Shown: positions 1-6,740 of the stretch, piece after piece
How the letters are laid out: each line of letters opens with the position of its first letter
Position numbering within the stretch: position 1 is the first letter of the stretch
Origin: Candidatus Izemoplasmatales bacterium
GTDB lineage: Bacteria; Bacillota_I; Bacilli_A; Izemoplasmatales; Hujiaoplasmataceae
Assembly (NCBI GenBank): GCA_028691335.1
Contig: JAQUZK010000046.1
Location: forward strand, 1 to 8,748
DNA length: 8,748 bases
Direction: 5' to 3'
Notes under the pieces: generated by a model
The model's database searches: none
What the model saw: the letters and a program-made list of their open reading frames with translations, nothing else
Told to the model about the DNA's origin: nothing
Made by a program: the position numbers and the translations under genes

Positions 1-995
1 GTGTGCTCTTCCTATCTTACTTAATTAATAACGTTATAAACCAATACGATATAGTTGAAAAAACTTATGATATTGTAGAAGAAAATTATGATAACTACTT
101 TAGTTTAGATGTAGTTCAATTACTAGTATTCTTTGATTTTGATGAAGATGGTTCACCTGATGATTATAACGAATATAAAGATTCATTAACTGATTTAGAA
201 AGAGAAGCTTTCTTGAGTATGTTAGCTGGTTTAGAAACAGCTATTAAAGATTATGAAGATGATTTCTCTGACTTAGTCGCTGAATATTTAAAAGCTGAAA
301 GAACAGATGAAACTTGGGGAGTATATAAACAAAACGGTGTATTATTATTAACCGAAGACCTAAATACCCCTGATAAAGAAGATGAAAAAGTAACTCATTC
401 ACTCACTTACAGTGGAGAATATGGAGTTAAAGACACTTATACTGAAGACTTCACTGAAGCTTTAATCGAGTTATATCAAGAATATCGTTTACCTCAAAAC
501 TCTGAGTTAGATGAATTAAGATCAAGTTTTGTACCAACTGAATTTGGTTTGCATTATATCTTGGCTACAAAAGGCGATGATTTCGAACAATTTTCAGCTA
601 AATTCACTGAAGATCAAGATACTGATGGAATATATTCTGATACTATTTATAACGACAGTGATAAACCAACAGTTGAACAAGTTGAATTATATACAACTTA
701 TAAATTCTTCTCAATGGTTTACGACTTAAGTGACGCTGATATTGAAGAAAGATTAAATATTACTATTCCAAAATTACCAGCAAATGTTGCAACTGCTATA
801 GAATTTTATCTATATGAAGTAATAAATTCTGTTTATGTTCTAGGAACTGTAAACATCGATATGGCAAGATTATTAGCTGACGGAACATTCACACCAGGGG
901 AATCAACAAGTTTAACTAACAGTGATATCATGGCTAATCTTGAAGGAATTGAAGAAACATACGTTGATTCAATTATCGGAAAGTACCTTGACTAA
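1..995 (+). CDS. C-terminal part of a parvulin-type peptidyl-prolyl isomerase-like (foldase) protein, 5' truncated
   Basis: The reading frame is open to the left edge, so the visible 330 codons (numbered here from the GTG at position 3) are the C-terminal part of a longer protein. Residues 177-189 (VPTEFGLHYILAT) look like the closing strand of a PpiC/PrsA/SurA rotamase domain, usually written fGyHii. Residues 36-44 (DVVQLLVFF) look like its opening strand, usually vrHILv. Between them lies a long acidic helical stretch, larger than in ordinary parvulins. The opening-strand histidine appears to be Gln39, while His184 is present, so catalytic activity is uncertain. The protein is strongly acidic, and two DxDxDG loops (residues 45-50 and 204-209) resemble calcium-binding loops. 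PrsA-like foldases are normally exported lipoproteins, but the N-terminus is outside the window and export is inferred. The gene ends in TAA, followed by a strong terminator. The fold assignment rests on short motifs and could be wrong. Confidence 0.5.
   Translation, partial: VLFLSYLINNVINQYDIVEKTYDIVEENYDNYFSLDVVQLLVFFDFDEDGSPDDYNEYKDSLTDLEREAFLSMLAGLETAIKDYEDDFSDLVAEYLKAERTDETWGVYKQNGVLLLTEDLNTPDKEDEKVTHSLTYSGEYGVKDTYTEDFTEALIELYQEYRLPQNSELDELRSSFVPTEFGLHYILATKGDDFEQFSAKFTEDQDTDGIYSDTIYNDSDKPTVEQVELYTTYKFFSMVYDLSDADIEERLNITIPKLPANVATAIEFYLYEVINSVYVLGTVNIDMARLLADGTFTPGESTSLTNSDIMANLEGIEETYVDSIIGKYLD
45..95 (+). repeat. Imperfect tandem 7-codon repeat inside the foldase-like gene
   Basis: Two consecutive 21-bp units encode YDIVEKT (45-65) and YDIVEEN (66-86), followed by a partial third unit starting YDN (87-95). 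The units differ at several third codon positions, so this is an old or selected repeat rather than a fresh duplication. A seven-residue period fits an amphipathic helix just before the presumed PPIase domain. Confidence 0.5.
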
Positions 996-1015
996 AACAA
1001 AAATATAAAACAAAT

Positions 1016-1054
1016 AAAAACTGTAGGATTTATCAAAAACCTACAGTTTTTTTT
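1016..1054. terminator. Bidirectional intrinsic terminator between the foldase-like gene and yhaM
   Basis: Bases 1016-1027 (AAAAACTGTAGG) pair perfectly with 1040-1051 (CCTACAGTTTTT) around a 12-base loop. On the plus strand a run of eight T (1047-1054) follows the GC-containing stem. On the minus strand the stem is followed by five T, so it can also end the cca-pulA-yhaM transcript. The yhaM stop codon (1053-1055) overlaps the plus-strand T tract. Confidence 0.9.
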
Positions 1055-1976
1055 ATTTAGATAATTTATGTTTATAATAACGTTCTCTATCCAAAACACC
1101 GATTGGACCAGTTAAATCGCCGATTTCAACCAATTCTAGCTCTTCACCAAGTACGCAAGCTTTTGAGTCAATATTGTCAATAAAGTGAATCATTAAAGCT
1201 TCAGCGATATTTGGTTTCTTTGGAGAACCAAAGTTCCCATAATAATGATGGCTTAACATAATATGTTGTAATAACATAACTTCTTCTTCGTCCTTATATC
1301 CTAATTCATTTGCGACTTGATCTAGCAAACTTACTCACATAGCGATATGGCCGATTAATTTACCCTTTACAGTATATGAACTACCTTCATAAGAATCAAA
1401 TTCAGAAATCTTACAAATGTCATGAAGAATTATTCCGGCATAAACTAAATCAGCGTTTAACCATTCATAAACAGCTAAAAATCCTTTAGCTAACTTTAAC
1501 ATTGAATGTGTATGATAAGCTAATCCTGAAATATATGCATGATGAAACTTAGTAGCTGCTGGATATAGATAGAAATCATCTTTTTTATCAAAATATATTT
1601 TAGTAGTCATATCCTTGATAACTTGATTTTCAAGATTTTTAATGACGTCTTCTATGTCATTCATAATCTCAATAGTATTTACTGGTGCGTGATTGTAGAA
1701 GAATTTCATTAATTTTTCTCTTTTTGCATCACTCAAATCAAAGTCAGATAATTTTTTGAACTCTATTACTTCTAAGTGAATTTTCTCTTTAAATAAAATT
1801 CCAAGCGTTTTAAAATAATAAATTTTATTTAATGATAAACTCTCTCCTTGTTTTACTCTAACGATAGCTGACTCATTATTTTCCGTTAAAACTGTCACGG
1901 GAAATGTGTCATAAGTTGAATCATTAATTTGTACTACTTTAGCGAAAAAATCGTATTTTACTCCATTTTCAAACAT
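1053..1976 (-). pseudogene. yhaM: YhaM-family 3'-5' exoribonuclease (OB fold + HD domain), interrupted by one in-frame TGA
   Basis: Read in one frame from the ATG at 1976 to the TAA at 1053, this is a 307-codon YhaM/CBF1-type 3'-5' exoribonuclease, close to the roughly 314 residues of the Bacillus enzyme. YhaM trims RNA and single-stranded DNA in the cytoplasm. Residues 1-75 look like the N-terminal OB fold. The HD-type nuclease domain shows YHTH (154-157) and the metal-binding HD pair in ILHDICK (His185-Asp186). Codon 214 is TGA (1335-1337). Homology continues without a shift after it, with LSHHYYGNFGSP and IHFIDNIDSKA as in YhaM. If TGA stops translation, the 213-residue product lacks these conserved segments and is probably inactive. 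A TTG at 1328 could start the C-terminal 91 codons, but no good ribosome binding site precedes it. GGAG (1988-1991) precedes the ATG by 11 bases and overlaps the end of pulA. Causes could be nonsense mutation, sequence error or readthrough. The family assignment is firm. Confidence 0.85.
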
Positions 1977-1983
1977 AATTTAT

Positions 1984-4071
1984 TCAGCTCCTTTCTGAAA
2001 AAATATAAGTCCCTATTTTATCTAAATGAAACTCTCCGTTATCATTTTGAATAACATTTTCTGAAGATATTGTTAAATCGTATTCTTCAGGAATAATAAT
2101 CGTTTCTTTGATGCTCTTAGGTTTAAATATTATCAATAAATTGCAAGACTCGTTAAAGTGAACCATAATAGAACCTGAATTAAGTGCTACTACTTCTGCT
2201 TTTGAATCTAAATCACTTGTTGATTTTAGCTTAAAACAAGTGTGTTTTTTTCTTAGGTCGATTATCTTTTTAATAAAATCAATACTTTGATAATGTTTGT
2301 CCCTTAAAGACCAATCTAATTTATTAATCTCATCACCAGATATATAAGAGTTCTCATCTAAAGACTTAGTACGATAAAATTCCTGACCTGAGTGAATAAA
2401 AGGAACCCCTTGTGATAATAAAACCATCGAAGTTGCAAGTAACTGCTCAGGGTAAATAACTTCATCATTTTTATTCATAATCAATGCTTTATCATAGAAA
2501 GTTAGATTATCATGGCATTCTACATAATTGATACTTTGAGATGAATATTTAAACATAAATCGATTATTTGCACTACCTAAAATCATTTCTTTCACTATTC
2601 CTAGGTCCTGAATATTTCCTGTTGCATATCCAGGTTCTTTAGGATTAAAAGTAGAGCCTTTAATGACTTCTCTAAACTTATCATTAAAGAAACCAATAGT
2701 CGGTATTACTTTCTTGTTCTGCATATGAGCCATACGGTCAGATAGATTTGAGGAAATCATATTCCATCCCTCACCATAGACTATTAACTGAGGATTAACA
2801 TCATGTAGTTCTTGAGTCAGTTCATTCATAGTTTCATAATCAATTAATCCCATTAAATCAAATCTAAATCCGTCAATTTTATATTCAGTAGCCCAATATA
2901 TAACTGAATCAATAATTAGTTTTCTCATCATCTTTCGATGAGTAGCTAAATCATTAGAACACCCTGAAACATTAGTATAGATACCGTTTCTATCCACATG
3001 ATATGCATAACCAGGCACCAATTTCTCCATCGGGAAATTATAAGTGTCATAAACATGATTATAAACTACATCCATTATAACGCCAATCCCTTTTTCATGA
3101 AGTTTATCAATCATATACTTTAACTCATTTATACGTTTATAAGGATCATTTGCATCAGTAGAATAAGATCCTTCTGGAATAAAATACTGAGAAGGATTGT
3201 ATCCCCAATTATATTGAGAATCAGGGTTGTTCTCATCAATGCCTTCAAAATCAAATATTGGCATTAACTGAACATGAGTAATTCCTAAATCCTTAAGATA
3301 ATCAATACCCACAGAATTTCCTTTTTCTGTTTTAATTCCTTTTTCAACAAAGCCTAGATATTTCTTTTTATTTACAAAAGAAATAGATTCATCACTAGTA
3401 AAATCTCTGACGCTAGTTTCATAGATAATTGCGTCCAAAGGATTTCCACTGAAACTATACCTCGATTTTTGTTGGTATGTTTTATGTAGATCAATCACAT
3501 AATTATACTCGCCATTAGCGTTACTTGATTTTCCGTATGGATCAGTCACAACCTGTTCCTTACCGTTAACATAGACAAGATATCGATATTTATAACCTTC
3601 TAAATCTTTATCCACATAAACTCGCCAAATACCTGATACTTTATAAATAAAATCATAGAAAGTAACATTTCCTAATTTGTCAACTAACTCTAGTTTTACA
3701 TATTTAGCTACAGGTGACCATATTTTGAACTTAGTACCCTCTTTAGAATAAGTAAAACCTAAATCATACTTCTTATAAGAGTAAATATTATCGAACAATT
3801 CTGTTCTAACAATCTTTCCTGTATATAACTCCGCTGATTGTTTTTTTGTGTTTTCTACAAAATAAACTTTTCCCAAATCAATATAAGCGTCGAAATTAGC
3901 TACTAATTTGATTTCCACGCCAAGATTAATTTTTTGATTTATTTTTAATTTGATTATTTCGTCATTACCGACGAGAAAGTAATCTAAGTTATCTTGATAA
4001 TTTTTGATAGGAACTATAATAGTTAGTTCATCAAAATTATCTAGATAACAATAATAAGGTCTGTTATCCAT
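1984..4071 (-). CDS. pulA: Type I pullulanase (GH13 alpha-glucan debranching enzyme), cytoplasmic
   Basis: This 695-residue protein hydrolyses alpha-1,6 branch linkages in pullulan, glycogen or limit dextrins. An N-terminal beta domain (about 1-90) is followed by a CBM48-like module (about 105-195, including KFKIWSPVAKYV), the GH13 barrel and a C-terminal beta domain (about 615-695). Signature motifs are YETSVRDFT (217-225) and YNWGYNP (287-293), both typical of type I pullulanases. The four GH13 regions are DVVYNH (334-339), GFRFDLMG (401-408, nucleophile Asp405), YGEGW (432-436, acid/base Glu434) and VECHDN (517-522, Asp521). Length matches Bacillus AmyX (about 718). There is no signal peptide, so it should act on intracellular glucan or imported maltodextrin. 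Its ATG overlaps the 3' end of cca by 8 bases, and GGAG lies 7 bases upstream (4079-4082). It ends in TGA, and GGAGCTGA over this stop supplies the yhaM ribosome binding site. No other glycogen gene is nearby. Confidence 0.95.
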   Translation of the reverse strand: MDNRPYYCYLDNFDELTIIVPIKNYQDNLDYFLVGNDEIIKLKINQKINLGVEIKLVANFDAYIDLGKVYFVENTKKQSAELYTGKIVRTELFDNIYSYKKYDLGFTYSKEGTKFKIWSPVAKYVKLELVDKLGNVTFYDFIYKVSGIWRVYVDKDLEGYKYRYLVYVNGKEQVVTDPYGKSSNANGEYNYVIDLHKTYQQKSRYSFSGNPLDAIIYETSVRDFTSDESISFVNKKKYLGFVEKGIKTEKGNSVGIDYLKDLGITHVQLMPIFDFEGIDENNPDSQYNWGYNPSQYFIPEGSYSTDANDPYKRINELKYMIDKLHEKGIGVIMDVVYNHVYDTYNFPMEKLVPGYAYHVDRNGIYTNVSGCSNDLATHRKMMRKLIIDSVIYWATEYKIDGFRFDLMGLIDYETMNELTQELHDVNPQLIVYGEGWNMISSNLSDRMAHMQNKKVIPTIGFFNDKFREVIKGSTFNPKEPGYATGNIQDLGIVKEMILGSANNRFMFKYSSQSINYVECHDNLTFYDKALIMNKNDEVIYPEQLLATSMVLLSQGVPFIHSGQEFYRTKSLDENSYISGDEINKLDWSLRDKHYQSIDFIKKIIDLRKKHTCFKLKSTSDLDSKAEVVALNSGSIMVHFNESCNLLIIFKPKSIKETIIIPEEYDLTISSENVIQNDNGEFHLDKIGTYIFSERS

Positions 4072-5236
4072 TTATATTCTCCAATTTGTTTCTTGCATAT
4101 TTAATTAAATCTAATTCGTCGTTCTTTAACAGATTATTGACAACATGATATTCAATCTCCATTATCAAGTTTCCAATTTTTTTAGGCTCAATATTTTTTA
4201 TATTTTTTTTAATTATCGAACCATTAATTTTTAAATCACTTCTTTTTTTGATAACTAAGTTATTGAAAATAGTTTTTATCGAAAATTCTTCACTTGGACT
4301 ATTATATAGAACTAATCTAACTCTATTAGCTGACAAGGATTTTGAAAGGCCATAAGAATACACGATGTAAGGCGTAAAACCATTATCCCTTACCTTATAA
4401 AGAATCTCTAAAATAGTACTAATCATCAATCTATCGTAATTAGATAACCGCCAGTAATCAGGAATTACCGCATTTTCTAAAAATAGACTCATAGTAAAAA
4501 ACTCAATAAAATTTAACTCATAATTCGAATTATTATAAACTCTTATTCCTTGATTAAACTCTCTAAAAATCTCTGCTACATTTAAGTTTTCCATAACTTT
4601 TAAAGCTTCTTTATTATAGCTGTTTTTAAAGATTTTTTTAAACTCAACTAAGACTCTTTCGTTTGAAAGATGAGAAATTTTTTCAATATTATTTCTAATT
4701 GATTCAGCTGTTTTTTCTTCAACGGAAAATCCTAGTTTAGAAACAAAACGTATAGCTCTTAACATTCTTAAAGCGTCTTCATTAAATCTTTCATCAGGAT
4801 TACCAATAGCTCTTATAAGCTTATTATTCAAATCAGCCTGTCCTTGAAACAAATCGATAATCTTATCAAATCGATCCATAGCCAAGGCATTGATAGTAAA
4901 ATCTCTTCTTTTTAAGTCTTCTTCTAAATGATTTGTATATAAAACTGATTCAGGCCTACGGTGATTTAGATAGTCTTTTTCTACTCTATAAGTAGTAACT
5001 TCAAACTTTTCATCCTCGATAAATACTGTTACAGTACCATATTTCTTGCCAGTGGCTATTGTTTTATCAAACAATTTCTCAACTGTTTCTGGTAATGCAT
5101 TAGTGGTTATGTCAATATCATCTGATTTCTTATTTAGCAACAAGTCTCTAACAAAACCACCTACAAAGTAGGCTTCATACCCGAATTCTTCTAATTTCGA
5201 TAAAATAATTTTTCCTAAAGAGACTATTTTTTCCAT
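4064..5236 (-). CDS. cca: CCA-adding enzyme (class II tRNA nucleotidyltransferase)
   Basis: The 390-residue protein adds or repairs the 3'-terminal CCA of tRNAs from CTP and ATP without a nucleic acid template. The N-terminal polymerase-beta-like domain shows VGGFVRD (25-31) and the metal-binding carboxylates Asp40 and Asp42 in DDIDIT. RRDFTINAL (110-118) is the sugar-discriminating motif. The amino-acid template NEDALRMLR (152-160) places Glu153, Asp154 and Arg157 at the same numbers I recall for the Bacillus stearothermophilus enzyme, which points to a true CCA-adding enzyme rather than a poly(A) polymerase. The helical C-terminal half is complete, and the length is close to the 404 residues of the Bacillus protein. 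AAGGTGG (5241-5247) is a strong ribosome binding site for the ATG. It is first gene of the operon cca-pulA-yhaM, with a TG-extended -10 just upstream. Confidence 0.95.
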   Translation of the reverse strand: MEKIVSLGKIILSKLEEFGYEAYFVGGFVRDLLLNKKSDDIDITTNALPETVEKLFDKTIATGKKYGTVTVFIEDEKFEVTTYRVEKDYLNHRRPESVLYTNHLEEDLKRRDFTINALAMDRFDKIIDLFQGQADLNNKLIRAIGNPDERFNEDALRMLRAIRFVSKLGFSVEEKTAESIRNNIEKISHLSNERVLVEFKKIFKNSYNKEALKVMENLNVAEIFREFNQGIRVYNNSNYELNFIEFFTMSLFLENAVIPDYWRLSNYDRLMISTILEILYKVRDNGFTPYIVYSYGLSKSLSANRVRLVLYNSPSEEFSIKTIFNNLVIKKRSDLKINGSIIKKNIKNIEPKKIGNLIMEIEYHVVNNLLKNDELDLIKYARNKLENING

Positions 5237-5240
5237 AAAA

Positions 5241-5260
5241 CCACCTTAAATATTATATCA
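5241..5260 (-). promoter_or_regulatory. Extended -10 promoter and ribosome binding site for cca-pulA-yhaM
   Basis: On the minus strand TGATATAAT (5252-5260) is a perfect TGn-extended -10 box. No convincing -35 is seen 16-18 bases upstream, which is tolerable for an extended -10. Transcription would begin near 5245, very close to the AAGGTGG ribosome binding site (5241-5247), so the leader would be short or the true start slightly upstream. Confidence 0.5.
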
Positions 5261-5285
5261 TATACAGATATTTTATACTAATTGT

Positions 5286-5300
5286 TTAGATAGAATCTAA
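5286..5300. promoter_or_regulatory. Short dyad in the divergent cca / yvyE spacer, possible operator
   Basis: TTAGAT (5286-5291) and ATCTAA (5295-5300) form a perfect 6-bp inverted repeat around AGA. It sits between the two divergent promoters and is not followed by a T tract, so it is more like an operator than a terminator. In AT-rich DNA such dyads also occur by chance. Confidence 0.25.
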
Positions 5301-5310
5301 GTTTAAAAAA

Positions 5311-5324
5311 TCAAAACGTTTACT
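5311..5324. promoter_or_regulatory. cre-like site (possible CcpA operator)
   Basis: TCAAAACGTTTACT matches the catabolite-responsive element consensus TGWAANCGNTNWCA at 12 of 14 positions, with mismatches at positions 2 and 14. It lies upstream of the operon carrying pulA, a carbohydrate gene for which CcpA control would make sense. One of the two most conserved outer bases is missing and no CcpA gene is in view, so this is tentative. Confidence 0.3.
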
Positions 5325-5355
5325 AAATATAACTGTTTTAAGATTAGTCTGATTA

Positions 5356-5377
5356 TGTTATAATATCATTCGGTGAG
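5356..5377 (+). promoter_or_regulatory. Extended -10 promoter and ribosome binding site for the yvyE-like gene
   Basis: TGTTATAAT (5356-5364) is a perfect TGn-extended -10. Predicted transcription starts near 5371, giving a leader of about ten bases that holds only GGTGAG (5372-5377) just before the ATG at 5381. No good -35 is seen. Confidence 0.6.
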
Positions 5378-5380
5378 AAT

Positions 5381-5998
5381 ATGAAATCAGTAGCTTCTAA
5401 AACCGTTGTGGAATTAATAGAAAAAAAGTCTAGATTCATCGGACTTTTGTATCATGTAGAAAATCTAGAGGAGATTAATGCGCTACTAGAATCTGCTCGA
5501 AAAGAATATCCAAACGCTAACCATTATACTTATGCGTACATTCTCGATGACAATCAACAGAAGTATAGTGATGACGGCGAACCTAGCAGAACTGCAGGTT
5601 ATCCAATCCTCGAGGTTGTTAAAAACAATAATGTAAATTATTGTCTATTAATTGTTATAAGATATTTCGGTGGCATTTTACTTGGAGCTGGTGGATTAAT
5701 TAGAGCTTATTCTCAAACAGCTGCTTTAGCTATGAAAGAAACATTTTTCACTAAAAAAATAACCACATATACTTGTGAAGTAACTTGTGATTATGATTAT
5801 TTAGGAAATATTGATCGGATAGTTAGAGAACAAACCAAATTACTTAATGTTGATTATGGAAACCAAATAGTTTTCACCCTCTTATGTAATGAATTAAATC
5901 TTGAAGATATTAGAAACAAGCTTTTTAATAGTAATAACTACCAAGATAAACTAAAAATCATTAGTGAAGAAGAAATTTGGACTAAAACAAATCATTAA
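5381..5998 (+). CDS. yvyE: IMPACT / YigZ family protein (UPF0029 + DUF1949)
   Basis: The 205-residue protein has the size and two-domain layout of YigZ (E. coli) and YvyE (Bacillus). Residues 1-120 form the UPF0029/IMPACT domain with EKKSRFIG (14-21), SDDGEPSRTAG (63-73), RYFGG (94-98) and LGAGGLIRAY (101-110). Residues 130-195 correspond to DUF1949, a ferredoxin-like fold resembling the C-terminal domain of elongation factor G. The biochemical role is not settled; eukaryotic IMPACT regulates the kinase GCN2, and bacterial members are suspected of RNA or ribosome binding. One change stands out: the usual SGTAG in the signature loop is SRTAG (Arg70). The gene has its own promoter, diverges from cca, and its 3' end overlaps the opposing DUF1146 gene by 17 bp with no terminator between. 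Confidence 0.92.
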   Translation: MKSVASKTVVELIEKKSRFIGLLYHVENLEEINALLESARKEYPNANHYTYAYILDDNQQKYSDDGEPSRTAGYPILEVVKNNNVNYCLLIVIRYFGGILLGAGGLIRAYSQTAALAMKETFFTKKITTYTCEVTCDYDYLGNIDRIVREQTKLLNVDYGNQIVFTLLCNELNLEDIRNKLFNSNNYQDKLKIISEEEIWTKTNH

Positions 5999-6212
5999 GA
6001 TACTCAAACAAAGATACTATTGCATCCACAAACAAAAAGCCTAAAATTATAGAGACTACCATAAAAAGAAAGCGGATTTGGTCCCCTGAATTTTTTCTAA
6101 AAAATTTAGAGACATCAATTGCCTGAATGGCTTTAAATATAAATATTGAGGCTACGAAGAAAAGAATAATTCTTGATATTAAAAAAACATTTACATCGAC
6201 AATAGTTAACAT
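5982..6212 (-). CDS. DUF1146 / YwzB family small membrane protein
   Basis: This 76-residue protein has two predicted membrane helices (about 8-26 and 46-68) joined by a positively charged loop (KAIQAIDVSKFFRKN). The pattern matches the DUF1146 (YwzB, TIGR02327) family of Firmicutes, which has no known function and, as I recall, often lies near ATP synthase genes. A GTG at 6221 is in frame, but the ATG at 6212 is preferred: GGAG (6221-6224) lies 8 bases upstream of the ATG and covers the stop codon of the preceding gene, whereas it would lie within the GTG start. It is the second gene of an operon with the NusG-II protein and is probably translationally coupled to it. It ends in TAG inside the 3' end of the convergent yvyE-like gene. 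Confidence 0.75.
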   Translation of the reverse strand: MLTIVDVNVFLISRIILFFVASIFIFKAIQAIDVSKFFRKNSGDQIRFLFMVVSIILGFLFVDAIVSLFEYLNDLF

Positions 6213-6217
6213 ATTTA

Positions 6218-6727
6218 TCACTCCAATATTGAATCAGGAATAAATTCATCACTTTCGATATCTGTATATACATTGATAGTTAGTTCATTAGGCAAACACA
6301 CAATGGGAATCAATGGTGATGAAGTAGGACTCTGAAGTTGGCATAAATCCTTCGGACTCTCTTGATAGGCTACACTTATTTTTTGATCTTTAACTATTAT
6401 TTTTATACCAACAATACTATTATCTTTAGCATACTGGTCAGTTTTATAAAGTTCAGTCATATCAAGCGTTGTTTTTCCAGGAACATAGAATATGCCTTCA
6501 TCAGCTAAACCAGAATGAATTAGATTTTTATATTCTGTATCATATATTTTATATTTGTTTGTTTTTAAATCTATCATCAGTATTTCTTCGTTTTGATAAA
6601 TAACTTTTGCGTAGAGATTTCCTGTATCGTTGATACTTTCAACGATTCTAAAGAAAAGTCCACTCAAAAGAGCTATTAAAAGAATTACACCGATGAATAT
6701 TATGTCACGCTTTTTGATAATAATCAC
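6218..6727 (-). CDS. Membrane-anchored NusG domain II protein (EetA-like)
   Basis: A 169-residue protein with a short basic N-terminus, one membrane helix (about 8-27) and an extracytoplasmic domain. Residues 105-155 match the NusG domain II family (PF07009): GIKIIVKDQKISV, then KDLC (Cys129) and IVCLPNELTINV (Cys144). Family members usually show sdCPdkvC...ivCLPn; the first cysteine is Ser124 here. An extra 60-residue region lies between the helix and this domain. This small anchored NusG-II type is commonly found beside Gx-family transporters, and I recall EetA of the Listeria flavin-based extracellular electron transfer locus being of this type; the role is inferred. The frame begins at GTG 6727, preceded only by a weak AAAGCAG. 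AGGTGA (6724-6729) would instead suit initiation at ATT or ATC a few codons later, so the start is uncertain. TGA TAA tandem stops end the gene, overlapping the DUF1146 ribosome binding site. Confidence 0.7.
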   Translation of the reverse strand: MIIIKKRDIIFIGVILLIALLSGLFFRIVESINDTGNLYAKVIYQNEEILMIDLKTNKYKIYDTEYKNLIHSGLADEGIFYVPGKTTLDMTELYKTDQYAKDNSIVGIKIIVKDQKISVAYQESPKDLCQLQSPTSSPLIPIVCLPNELTINVYTDIESDEFIPDSILE

Positions 6728-6740
6728 CTGCTTTACAATA

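Noticed and set aside
529..729. 66-codon plus-strand frame overlapping the foldase-like gene
   Set aside because: It lies wholly inside the longer coding frame, its translation is low-complexity and Ile/Asn/Gln-rich, and it has no family resemblance.
1053..1328. Separate 91-residue gene with a TTG start
   Set aside because: It is the C-terminal HD-domain part of YhaM in the same frame as the preceding 213 codons; only the TGA at 1335-1337 separates them.
1335..1337. TGA read as tryptophan (genetic code 4)
   Set aside because: About sixteen other tryptophans in the window are all TGG, whereas a low-GC code 4 genome would favour TGA. pulA also ends naturally in TGA; extending it past that stop would add a 15-residue tail read over the start of yhaM.
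6213..6221. GTG start at 6221 for the DUF1146 protein
   Set aside because: The GTG lies inside the GGAGTGA ribosome binding site that is correctly spaced for the ATG at 6212.
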